Assembly: GCA_964588285.1 (NCBI GenBank)
Contig: CAZPNX010000028.1
Span: forward strand, 1 to 30,007
Length of the DNA: 30,007 nucleotides
Origin: CAZPNX01 sp964588285
GTDB taxonomy: Bacteria; Edwardsbacteria; AC1; EtOH8
Direction: 5' to 3'
The translations under genes were made by a program, and so were the position numbers. Shown here piece by piece: positions 14,210 to 21,783 of this stretch. Every line of letters begins with the position of its first letter. The stretch's first letter is position 1. The notes below the pieces were generated by a model. It did no database searches. It saw nothing but the letters and a program-made list of their open reading frames with translations, and was not told where the DNA came from.

Positions 14210-16165
14210 ATGGGCGACAAGATCAAGATAACCCTTCCCGACGGTTCGGTCAGAGAGTACGACAGGGGAATCACCGCCCTGGAGGTCATTAAGTCCATAG
14301 GACCGGGGTTGGCCAAGGCCTCGGTGGCGGCCAGGGTTGATGATATGCCGGTTGACCTCTCCTTCCGCATCGAACATAATGCCGCGTTTTCGGCGGTCAA
14401 GTCCGATACTCCCGAGGGCCTGGAGATATTGCGCCACTCGGCCAGCCATCTGATGGCTCAGGCGGTCACCGAGATCTATCCCGGCACCAAGGTGGCCATC
14501 GGCCCGGCCATCGAGGACGGGTTCTATTACGATTTCGACCGGGAGCAGCCGTTCAACACCGAGGATCTGGAGAAAATAGAGAATAGGATGGCCGAGCTGG
14601 CGGCCCGGGACATCCCCATCGAGCGCCGGCAGATGACGCGGGACCAGGCTCTGGATCATTTCCGCAAATTAGGCGAGAACTACAAAGTGGAGCTGATCTC
14701 CGAGCTGCCGGAGGGAGAGCCCATTTCCTTCTACCGCCAGGGGGATTTCATCGACCTCTGCCGAGGGCCGCACCTGCCGTCCACCGGGAGGCTCAAGCAC
14801 TTCAAACTGTTGTCGGTGGCCGGGGCCTACTGGCGGGGCAGCGAGCGCAACAAGATGCTGCAGCGCATCTACGGCACCGCCTTCGACAAAAAGGAGGAGC
14901 TGGAGGCCTACCTCAGCAAATTGGAGGAAATCAAGAAGAGGGATCACCGACGGTTGGGGCGCGAGCTGGACCTGTTCTCCATCCACGAGGAGGTGGGCGG
15001 CGGCCTGGTGCACTGGCATCCCAAGGGGGCCCTGATGCGGGATATAATCGAGACGTTCTGGAAGCAGGAGCACCGGAAGAGGGGCTACCAGTTGGCGGTC
15101 ACTCCGCACATCGCCAGCGAAGAGATCTACCGTCGCAGCGGACATCTGCAGAACTACTCGGATCTGATGTACTCGGCCATGGACATCGACGGCCGGCCGT
15201 TTCGGGCCAAGCCCATGAACTGTCCGGGCCACATCCTGATCTACAAGACCAGGCTGCACTCCTACCGGGAGATGCCCTATCGCATCGGGGAGATGGGCAC
15301 GGTCTACCGCTACGAGCGCTCCGGGGTGCTGCACGGCCTGCTGCGGGTGCGCGGCTTCACCATCGACGATGCCCACATCTTTTGCCGGCCGGACCAGCTG
15401 GAGGCCGAGGTGCTGGGGGTGTACGACTTCGCCACCTTCCTGCTGGGAGCGTTCGGATTTAAGGACCTCAAGGTCTACTTAGCCACCAGGCCCGAGAAGT
15501 CGGTAGGGGCGGATGCCGATTGGGAAAAAGCCACCAATGCCCTGCGGGCGGCGCTGGAGCACCACGGGGTGGCCTATGAGGTGGATGAGGGCGGCGGCGC
15601 CTTCTACGGCCCCAAGATAGACCTCAAGGTGCTGGACCCCTTGGGCCGGGAGTGGCAGTGCACCACCATCCAGTTCGATTTCAACCTGCCGGAGCGGTTC
15701 GACATCACCTATGTGGACGAGTCCGGGAAACCGGTGAGGCCTTTTGTGGTTCACCGGGCGCTTTTGGGCTCTCTGGAGCGGTTTTTCGCCCTGCTGGTGG
15801 AGCACTATGCCGGGAATTTTCCCCTTTGGCTGGCGCCGGTCCAGGTGGCTGTTTTGACGATCACGGATGCCCAAAAACAGTTTGGCCAACAGGTGTTTGA
15901 TAAGTTTGATAAGTCAGGGTTCAGGCTTAAGGCGAACTTCGGGGCCGAGAAGATCGGGGCCAAGATCCGAGACGCCGAGATGGAGAAGATACCTTACATG
16001 GTGATTCTGGGCAAGAAGGAAGAAGAGGAGAGGTTAGTCTCGGTGCGGCGGCACGGGCAGGGGGACATGGGAAAGCTGGGGGTCGAGGAGCTGATAAGCA
16101 AGCTGAGACAAGAGATCGAGACAAGGGGTGGGGTAGGTGCGTCAATGGTGAATTGTGAAGGGTGA
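14210..16165 (+). CDS. thrS: Threonine-tRNA ligase
   Basis: Cytoplasmic threonyl-tRNA synthetase charging tRNA-Thr, 651 residues. The ATG follows AAAGGAA at 9 nt. Domains in order are TGS (about 1-62), the editing/SAD domain (HSASHLMAQ; DLCRGPHLP), the class II catalytic core (about 245-540) and the anticodon-binding domain (about 545-640; LAPVQVAVLTI). Zinc ligands are Cys338 (MNCPGH), His389 (DDAHIF) and His515 (VVHRALLGS), each offset by four from the E. coli positions 334, 385 and 511. Motif 2 (RYERSG) and motif 3 (HRALLGSLERF) are intact. The usual C-terminus is extended by about ten residues (GVGASMVNCEG) that are encoded partly by a 7-bp tandem repeat containing the stop codon. It has its own promoter, so it is probably independent of both the protease island and the glycan cluster. 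Confidence 0.98.
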   Translation: MGDKIKITLPDGSVREYDRGITALEVIKSIGPGLAKASVAARVDDMPVDLSFRIEHNAAFSAVKSDTPEGLEILRHSASHLMAQAVTEIYPGTKVAIGPAIEDGFYYDFDREQPFNTEDLEKIENRMAELAARDIPIERRQMTRDQALDHFRKLGENYKVELISELPEGEPISFYRQGDFIDLCRGPHLPSTGRLKHFKLLSVAGAYWRGSERNKMLQRIYGTAFDKKEELEAYLSKLEEIKKRDHRRLGRELDLFSIHEEVGGGLVHWHPKGALMRDIIETFWKQEHRKRGYQLAVTPHIASEEIYRRSGHLQNYSDLMYSAMDIDGRPFRAKPMNCPGHILIYKTRLHSYREMPYRIGEMGTVYRYERSGVLHGLLRVRGFTIDDAHIFCRPDQLEAEVLGVYDFATFLLGAFGFKDLKVYLATRPEKSVGADADWEKATNALRAALEHHGVAYEVDEGGGAFYGPKIDLKVLDPLGREWQCTTIQFDFNLPERFDITYVDESGKPVRPFVVHRALLGSLERFFALLVEHYAGNFPLWLAPVQVAVLTITDAQKQFGQQVFDKFDKSGFRLKANFGAEKIGAKIRDAEMEKIPYMVILGKKEEEERLVSVRRHGQGDMGKLGVEELISKLRQEIETRGGVGASMVNCEG

Positions 16166-16175
16166 AAGGTGAAGT
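16148..16175 (+). repeat. Degenerate heptamer tandem repeat (GTGAANN x4) overlapping the thrS stop
   Basis: The four consecutive 7-mers are GTGAATT, GTGAAGG, GTGAAAG and GTGAAGT. The thrS stop TGA (16163-16165) lies inside the third unit. Heptameric short tandem repeats are known from cyanobacteria (STRR sequences); a second heptamer array occurs in the next gene at 16846. Confidence 0.75.
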
Positions 16176-16252
16176 TGGAAGGCATTGGTTGTGCCCAAGT
16201 TTTCCAAGACAACTGATGAAATCCATTTGTGCATAAAACGTAACTTAGCCTT

Positions 16253-17383
16253 ATGCTGATTTCGCTGGTCGCCGGTACCCGGCCCGAGGTCATCAAGCTG
16301 GCGCCGGTCTATCTCAAGCTAAGAGAGAATCCGTTACTCAAGGTGCACCTGTGCGCCACTGCCCAGCACCGCCGGATGCTGGATACGGCCCTAGAGGCCT
16401 TCGGCATCACTCCCGACGCCGACCTGGACCTGATGGAGCCGGACCAGTCCCTGGCAAGTTTGACGGCTCGAGCCTTGGTAGGGCTCGATGGTTACATCAG
16501 CAGCAACCGCCCCGACATCGTTCTGGTACAGGGCGACACCACCACTGTGCTCTGCGGGGCGCTGGCCGCCTTCTACCGCAAGGTGAGGGTGGGTCACGTC
16601 GAAGCCGGGCTGAGGACTGGGAACCGGTATTCGCCGTTTCCCGAGGAGATGAACCGGACCCTGGCCAGCCGCCTGGCCGACTGGCACTTCGCGCCCACCG
16701 AGGTGGCCAAAGGCCATCTCGTAAAAGAAGGGATAGACCCCGCCAGCATACACGTCACCGGCAACACGGTTATCGACGCCCTTTATTTGATCCGGGACAA
16801 AGCCAGAGAGATACCTTTTACGGAGATGCTGGAACTCAAAACCATAAATTCAAAATTACAAATTCAAAATTCTAAGATTATACTGGTGACCGGACATCGG
16901 CGGGAGAGTTTCGGTCAGGGTTTCCGGAACATCTGCCGGGGCATTCGGATGATCGCGGAGAGGTTCCCGGAGGTCATGATAATCTACCCGGTGCACCTCA
17001 ACCCCAACGTCCAAAAACCGGTGAGCGAAGTGCTGGGCGGCCTTTCCAACGTCCATCTTGTCGAGCCTCTTTCCTATCTTCCGTTCGTCAAACTCATGGA
17101 TGCGGCGCATATCATTCTGACCGACTCCGGCGGCATTCAGGAGGAGGGGCCGGCATTAGGCAAGCCGGTGCTGGTGATGCGGGAGTTGACCGAGCGGCCC
17201 GAGGCGGTGGAGGCCGGGGTGGTCAGGCTGGTGGGGGCGGACGAGGGCCGGATCTTTGCCGAAACGGAACGTCTTCTGACGGACGAAAACGCCTACCAGT
17301 CCATGGCCAGAGGAGTGTGCCCCTACGGGGATGGGAAGGCGGCGGAGAGGATTGCGAAGATAATCGCGGGAGAAAACAAGTGA
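16253..17383 (+). CDS. wecB: UDP-N-acetylglucosamine 2-epimerase, non-hydrolysing type
   Basis: Interconverts UDP-GlcNAc and UDP-ManNAc in the cytoplasm; 376 residues. The N-terminal VAGTRPEVIKLAPV and AQHRRMLD are of the non-hydrolysing WecB/MnaA type, not the hydrolysing NeuC type. The residues corresponding to the E. coli catalytic set are present: Asp95 (QGDTTT), Glu117 (HVEAGL), Glu131 (PEEMNR) and His215 (TGHRRES). The C-terminal UDP-binding signature is DSGGIQEEGPALGKPVLVMRE. Just before the GHRRES strand an AT-rich heptamer repeat is translated as KTINSKLQIQNSK without breaking the frame. There is no clear Shine-Dalgarno sequence before the ATG and only 87 bp separate it from thrS, with no obvious promoter. 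It is the first gene of the glycan cluster and its stop overlaps the next start (GTGA). Confidence 0.93.
   Translation: MLISLVAGTRPEVIKLAPVYLKLRENPLLKVHLCATAQHRRMLDTALEAFGITPDADLDLMEPDQSLASLTARALVGLDGYISSNRPDIVLVQGDTTTVLCGALAAFYRKVRVGHVEAGLRTGNRYSPFPEEMNRTLASRLADWHFAPTEVAKGHLVKEGIDPASIHVTGNTVIDALYLIRDKAREIPFTEMLELKTINSKLQIQNSKIILVTGHRRESFGQGFRNICRGIRMIAERFPEVMIIYPVHLNPNVQKPVSEVLGGLSNVHLVEPLSYLPFVKLMDAAHIILTDSGGIQEEGPALGKPVLVMRELTERPEAVEAGVVRLVGADEGRIFAETERLLTDENAYQSMARGVCPYGDGKAAERIAKIIAGENK
16846..16873 (+). repeat. Degenerate heptamer tandem repeat (AAATTNN x4) inside wecB
   Basis: The four consecutive 7-mers are AAATTCA, AAATTAC, AAATTCA and AAATTCT. The dodecamer AAATTCAAAATT occurs twice, at 16846 and 16860. 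It is strongly AT-rich within a GC-rich gene and is read in frame as a surface-loop-like segment. Seven is not a multiple of three, so gain or loss of one unit would break wecB. Confidence 0.8.
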
Positions 17384-19011
17384 AAAAAAATATACTTATA
17401 GTAATACCGGCCCGGGGCGGATCCAAGGGCATACCCCGAAAGAACATCCGCAGCCTGGGAGGCAAGCCGCTCATTTACTATGCGATAAAATGCGCACTGG
17501 GTTCAAAGCACAAACCCGAAGTTTACGTATCCACCGAGGATGAGGAGATCGCTTTGCTGGCCAAGCGCTTTGGGGCCGGGGTCTGCCGCCGCCCTCCCAG
17601 GCTTTCAGGGGACGCGGTCACCCTGGACCCGGTGGTCCACCACGCTTATGTTTTGATTTCAAAGAAGACAGCCCGGAAATACGAACTTGTAGCCACAGTT
17701 CAGCCGACGGCTCCGCTATTGAAAACGGAGACGCTGGACGCAGCCCTTGACCGGATGCTGGCCGAACCCTCGCTGGACACCCTGATAGCCGGTGTTGATG
17801 ACACCCATCTTACCTGGCGCCAAGAGAATGGACGTTTCGTCCCTGGATATCGGAAAAGGGTGAACCGTCAGATGCTGCCAGCGGTGTACCGAGAGACGGG
17901 GAGCTTCCTGATAACCCGGGCGCGCTGCGTAACCCCGGCCGGGAGGATAGGCAGGAAAGTCGATCTGTTTCTGCTGCCCAGGGAGCAAGCGGTGGACATA
18001 GACGACGAGATCGACTGGCTGATCTGCGAGCAGCTGCTGAGGCGCAAAAAGGTTTTGTTCGTGGTAGCGGGTTACAACCAGATAGGTCTGGGGCACGTCT
18101 ACCGGGCGCTGACCATCGCCAACGACCTCACCGGACACGACATCTTTTTCCTGGCCACCAAAGAGAGCGGGCTGGGCCTGCAGAAATTACGGGAGTTCAA
18201 TCACCGGGCCGCCATTCAGACCAGGCCGCGGCTGGAACAGGACGTCGCCGCCTTCAAGCCGGACTTGGTAATCAACGACATCCTGGACACCGACGAGGGT
18301 TATGTCAAAGCTCTTAAGAAACTGCCCTGCCGGGTTATAAACTTCGAGGATCTGGGCGAGGGGGCGAAAGAAGCCGATGCCGTCATCAATGCTCTCTACC
18401 CGGAAAAACACTTTCTGGAGCGTATCTACGCCGGCCATGAGTATTTTTTCGCCAGGGATGAATTTCAGTTCGCCGAGCCCAGGCCGGTGTCCAGAAAGGT
18501 CAAAAAGGTGCTGATCACCTTCGGAGGCACAGACGAGAATAACCTGACGGTCCGGGTGCTAGAGAGCATCGGGAAGACAGCCAAGAAGGAGGGAATGGAA
18601 ATCACGGTGATCACCGGCATGGGATACGCCCACTTTCGCTCGCTGTCGCGCTTCAGAAACGTGAGGCTGGTGAGGAACACCAGGCGGATGTCGGACTTCA
18701 TGACTTCGGCCGACGTCATGTTCACCTCGGCCGGCCGTACCGTTTTCGAGGCGGCCTGCTGCGGGGTGCCGACCGTGGTCCTGGCCCAAAACGAGCGGGA
18801 GCTGACGCATTACTTCGCACACCCGGAGAGGGGTTTCATCAACCTGGGGCTGGGCAAAAGTGTGCCCAGGGCAGAGATCGCCGAAACATTTTCCGAGCTG
18901 TGCGGGGACTTCCATCGTCGGCAAGAGATGCAGAGGACCATGCTGTCCTACGACGTCAAATCGGGGAGGAAGAGGGTAATGGAGATAATCAACAGACTGC
19001 TGGAGGAATGA
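17380..19011 (+). CDS. neuA: Fusion of CMP-nonulosonate cytidylyltransferase (NeuA-like) and PseG-like UDP-sugar hydrolase
   Basis: This is a 543-residue two-domain cytoplasmic enzyme. The GTG at 17380 is chosen because GGGAG lies 7 nt upstream, the start overlaps the wecB stop (GTGA), and KKNILIVIPARGGSKG is the normal NeuA N-terminus. Residues 1-228 are a CMP-sialic acid synthetase domain: nucleotide-binding PARGGSKGIPRKN (10-22), QPTAPLL, and the metal-binding DIDDEID near 208-214. Residues 229-543 resemble PseG, the hydrolase that releases UDP in pseudaminic acid synthesis. GYNQIGLGHVYRAL contains His239, aligned with the catalytic histidine of PseG; the C-terminal half has TFGGTDENN and SAGRTVFEAACCGVP. 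No PseB, PseC or PseH genes are nearby, so the hydrolase half may act on another UDP-sugar such as UDP-ManNAc. The alternative is a GT-B glycosyltransferase domain. Confidence 0.85.
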   Translation: MKKNILIVIPARGGSKGIPRKNIRSLGGKPLIYYAIKCALGSKHKPEVYVSTEDEEIALLAKRFGAGVCRRPPRLSGDAVTLDPVVHHAYVLISKKTARKYELVATVQPTAPLLKTETLDAALDRMLAEPSLDTLIAGVDDTHLTWRQENGRFVPGYRKRVNRQMLPAVYRETGSFLITRARCVTPAGRIGRKVDLFLLPREQAVDIDDEIDWLICEQLLRRKKVLFVVAGYNQIGLGHVYRALTIANDLTGHDIFFLATKESGLGLQKLREFNHRAAIQTRPRLEQDVAAFKPDLVINDILDTDEGYVKALKKLPCRVINFEDLGEGAKEADAVINALYPEKHFLERIYAGHEYFFARDEFQFAEPRPVSRKVKKVLITFGGTDENNLTVRVLESIGKTAKKEGMEITVITGMGYAHFRSLSRFRNVRLVRNTRRMSDFMTSADVMFTSAGRTVFEAACCGVPTVVLAQNERELTHYFAHPERGFINLGLGKSVPRAEIAETFSELCGDFHRRQEMQRTMLSYDVKSGRKRVMEIINRLLEE

Positions 19012-19016
19012 CTGAA

Positions 19017-20075
19017 ATGAAGATAGACGAGATCATCGCTCAGGGACGATCGGGTCTGATGCCGGTGGTCAGCCCCTACCTGATTGCCGAGGCCGGGGTC
19101 AACCACGACTGCCGGATGGACCTGGCCCAGCGCCTGATAGACGAGGCCAAAGAGGGCGGGGCCGACGCTGTAAAGTTCCAGACCTACAGGGCCGAGACCT
19201 TGGCCTCCAAGGACTCTCCGTACTACTGGGATCTGTCCATGGAACCGACCACCAGCCAGTTCCAGCTTTTCCAAAAATATGACAAGTTCTGGAAGGCCGA
19301 GTACCAGGAACTGAAGAAACGCTGCGACCGGGCTGGCATCGAGTTTCTAAGCACTCCTTTCGACTTGGAATCGGCGGCCTTCCTGGCCGAGCTGATGCCG
19401 ATTTTCAAAATATCCTCCTCGGACATAACCAACAAGCCCTTCATCGAGCACCTTTGCGGATACGGGAAACCGATCCTGCTCTCCACCGGAGCCAGCTGCC
19501 TTCACGAGATCGAGGAAGCGGTTGGCTGGATAAGGGACAGGGGCAACCCCCTGGCTTTGATGCACTGCGTGCTCAATTATCCCACCCAGCCGGACAGCGC
19601 CAATCTGGGCATGATCCACATCCTTAGGCAGAAGTTCCCGGACCTGGTGATCGGCTACTCTGACCACACCATGGCCGGAGACATGAGGGTGTTGGAGAAG
19701 GCGGTTCTGTTGGGAGCGGCCATAATCGAAAAGCATTTCACCTACGACAAAACCATCAAGGGCAATGACCACAAGCACTCCATGGACAAGGAGGACATCA
19801 AGCGCTTCCGCCGGCTGATGGAAGAGGACCTGGAGCTGGTGGGAGGTTTCAGGCCCGGGCCCATGCCCTCGGAGGAGCCGGCCAGAAGGAACGCCAGGCG
19901 CAGCCTGGTGGCCGCCAGGCGCATACCCCAGGGCAAGGTGATCGAGCCCGGCGACCTCACCTGGAAGCGTCCGGCCCACGGCATTTCGCCCCGGGAAATC
20001 GGCCTAGTCTCCGGGATGAAAGCCAGACGCGATATAGCCGAGGACGAGGTCATATATTGGGGGATACTGGAGTAG
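19017..20075 (+). CDS. neuB: N-acetylneuraminate synthase family protein (NeuB)
   Basis: Condenses phosphoenolpyruvate with an N-acetylmannosamine-type sugar to give a nonulosonic acid; 352 residues. The ATG at 19017 is preferred over the ATG at 19008, which overlaps the previous stop, because GGAGGA (19002-19007) is 9 nt from the former and adjacent to the latter. The TIM barrel (about 15-280) shows IAEAGVNHD, DAVKFQTYRAE, FLSTPFD, KISSSDI and LSTGAS. His183 (HCVLNYPT) and His217 (GYSDHT) lie in the metal-binding motifs, followed by EKHFTYDK and GNDHKHSMD. A SAF domain closes the protein (RRSLVAARRIPQGKVIE, LTWKRPAHGISP). The family does not separate Neu5Ac, legionaminate and pseudaminate synthases by these motifs alone, so product identity is open. 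The preceding gene ends 5 nt upstream. Confidence 0.93.
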   Translation: MKIDEIIAQGRSGLMPVVSPYLIAEAGVNHDCRMDLAQRLIDEAKEGGADAVKFQTYRAETLASKDSPYYWDLSMEPTTSQFQLFQKYDKFWKAEYQELKKRCDRAGIEFLSTPFDLESAAFLAELMPIFKISSSDITNKPFIEHLCGYGKPILLSTGASCLHEIEEAVGWIRDRGNPLALMHCVLNYPTQPDSANLGMIHILRQKFPDLVIGYSDHTMAGDMRVLEKAVLLGAAIIEKHFTYDKTIKGNDHKHSMDKEDIKRFRRLMEEDLELVGGFRPGPMPSEEPARRNARRSLVAARRIPQGKVIEPGDLTWKRPAHGISPREIGLVSGMKARRDIAEDEVIYWGILE

Positions 20076-20076
20076 C

Positions 20077-21783
20077 TTGGAGGGATACTCTTTCATCCTG
20101 CTGACGGACGGTGGTAGAACGACCGTCATTTCCGAAGATCCGGGCGGAGGCGGCACCTGGTTAGAGGACTTCGTGGACTATCCCAAGGCCTTCGGAAAGA
20201 TCTACCGGGAAGGGAAAAAAGTCTCCACCACCTGGCACTCGCTCCTTCCCGGAGGGCTGGAGAGGTTTCCGGTTCTGGGCTGCTTCGAGCACCAAGTGCT
20301 GTCCTTCTGGATGCAGGTGCTACGGGACCGTCTGCTGGCCGAGAGCCTGATCGATAGGAAGAATCCGGAGGCGATAGTTCTTACCGGCCGCTCCCCGGAC
20401 ACCAACAGGATTGCCGACTGTCTGTTCGACCCGGGACTGTTCGAATACACCATGGCCCTAGCGGCCAAAGATCGCGGGGTCAATATCGACGGAACGGCCG
20501 CTCCCGCCAATCCCGTCAAGGCGGGAAAGCTGGGCACGGCGAGGGCCCTCTACGCCTGTTGGGCCGACCGGCTCAACGGTTTGATGGTTGGAAAAGCGCT
20601 GAAGCCCGGCGGATGCGTCCTAGTGAGCCGGCAGGCAGCATCCAAGGCCGGGAGCGGATTCCTGGTGGCTTTGAAGCACCAGGTGCAGGTCGTCGTCACC
20701 GAGACAGACGCAGTCCACGGCTCAACGACCCTCTATGAGACCTCGGCGAGGAATTTGAGCCCAGGCCGCCGACTGCTGGAATACCGGGAGCTATGGCGGC
20801 TTTTTGAACAAACGCCGGAGAAAGCCTGGCGGGGCCGGTTCGTCTGCGGAGGCCACGACTACTGGGAGATCGCCCGGGCGGCGATCAGGGTTATGCTGGT
20901 CCGCCACGCCTGGACCGAGCTGTTCCGCCAGCAGCTGCTGGAGGAGTTCATCAAGCGGCAACATCCGTTGGCCCTGCTGGTGCTTTACGACCACGGGCTG
21001 AACGAGGCCCAGCTGGTGGAGGTCTGCCGGAGGCACGGGGTGAGGACGGTCACCATGCAGCACGGATTGGCCAACCGGGCGGCGCCGGGGTACCTGCCCA
21101 TCATGTCCGACACTTTCGCCTGCTGGGGCGAGGCAGAGAAGCAGACTCTGATCGCCCAGGGCGCCGACCCCAAGAAGCTCAAGGTCACCGGCTTTCCCGG
21201 ATTCGACCGCTCCTGGGGCCGACCCGCTAGGAGCAAGCCCGGCAAGCCCTACCGGGCGCTAGTGGCCACCCAGGGGGTTCAGGCATCGGTGGGCTGGCAT
21301 TTCGCCATGCTTCCGACCCGGCGGCTGCTGGAGGGGATTGTTGCGCACGGGCTGAGGCCCGGAGAGCTCGAATATACCGTCCGCCTCCACCCCAATGAAA
21401 CCCTGACGCCGGAAATCAAACAGAAGGCGGAGGGGGATGGTATCAGGATAACCCAGGGCTTGCCGCTGGAGAAACAGTTCGAAGACCACGACGTGGTGGT
21501 CACCCAGTTCTCCACGGTAGGCGTGGAGGCCCTGCTGGCCGGTCTGCCCCTGGTGTCCTTAAACTGGGCCGGCGAGGAGGAGGCCATTCCTTTCGCCGAA
21601 AGCGGGGCGGCTGTCAGATCGCGAAAGCCTGAGGACCTGGCCTGGGCAGTGGAGAGCGCCGTGGAAGGGCGGGGTAAAAGGTCGGAAGCGGTTGCTAAGT
21701 TCCTCAAAGACCACCTGTGCAGGCCGGGGGCAGGGGAGCAGCTTATGGGGCTGCTTATCGGAGAAAGGCCGGCAAATGGGTGA
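20077..21783 (+). CDS. GT-B-fold surface polysaccharide transferase, candidate CMP-nonulosonate transferase
   Basis: A 568-residue protein starting at TTG, one base after the neuB stop, with GGAG 4 nt upstream; no other start fits the conserved N-terminus (YSFILLTDGGRT). The C-terminal half resembles capsule and CDP-glycerol-type transferases: TMQHGLANRAAPGY (Gln328, His329), FACWGEAEK, KVTGFPGFDR, then RLHPNE (His438-Pro439) and VVTQFSTVGVEALLAGLPLV (Ser479-Thr480). An HP motif and a Ser/Thr-rich motif are typical of bacterial sialyltransferases and Kdo transferases that use CMP-sugars. The N-terminal 260 residues are not recognised. Its position directly after neuA and neuB supports transfer of the CMP-nonulosonate to the glycan; a glycerophosphotransferase role is the main alternative. 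It overlaps the next gene by 8 bp. Confidence 0.65.
   Translation: MEGYSFILLTDGGRTTVISEDPGGGGTWLEDFVDYPKAFGKIYREGKKVSTTWHSLLPGGLERFPVLGCFEHQVLSFWMQVLRDRLLAESLIDRKNPEAIVLTGRSPDTNRIADCLFDPGLFEYTMALAAKDRGVNIDGTAAPANPVKAGKLGTARALYACWADRLNGLMVGKALKPGGCVLVSRQAASKAGSGFLVALKHQVQVVVTETDAVHGSTTLYETSARNLSPGRRLLEYRELWRLFEQTPEKAWRGRFVCGGHDYWEIARAAIRVMLVRHAWTELFRQQLLEEFIKRQHPLALLVLYDHGLNEAQLVEVCRRHGVRTVTMQHGLANRAAPGYLPIMSDTFACWGEAEKQTLIAQGADPKKLKVTGFPGFDRSWGRPARSKPGKPYRALVATQGVQASVGWHFAMLPTRRLLEGIVAHGLRPGELEYTVRLHPNETLTPEIKQKAEGDGIRITQGLPLEKQFEDHDVVVTQFSTVGVEALLAGLPLVSLNWAGEEEAIPFAESGAAVRSRKPEDLAWAVESAVEGRGKRSEAVAKFLKDHLCRPGAGEQLMGLLIGERPANG

Noticed and set aside
16216..16236. Six-codon frame (MKSICA) ahead of wecB as a leader peptide
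   Set aside because: Too short, no ribosome site and no attenuator structure following it.
19008..19010. ATG overlapping the previous stop as neuB start
   Set aside because: The strong GGAGGA ends directly against it. The ATG at 19017 has a workable 9-nt spacing, although coupling cannot be fully excluded.
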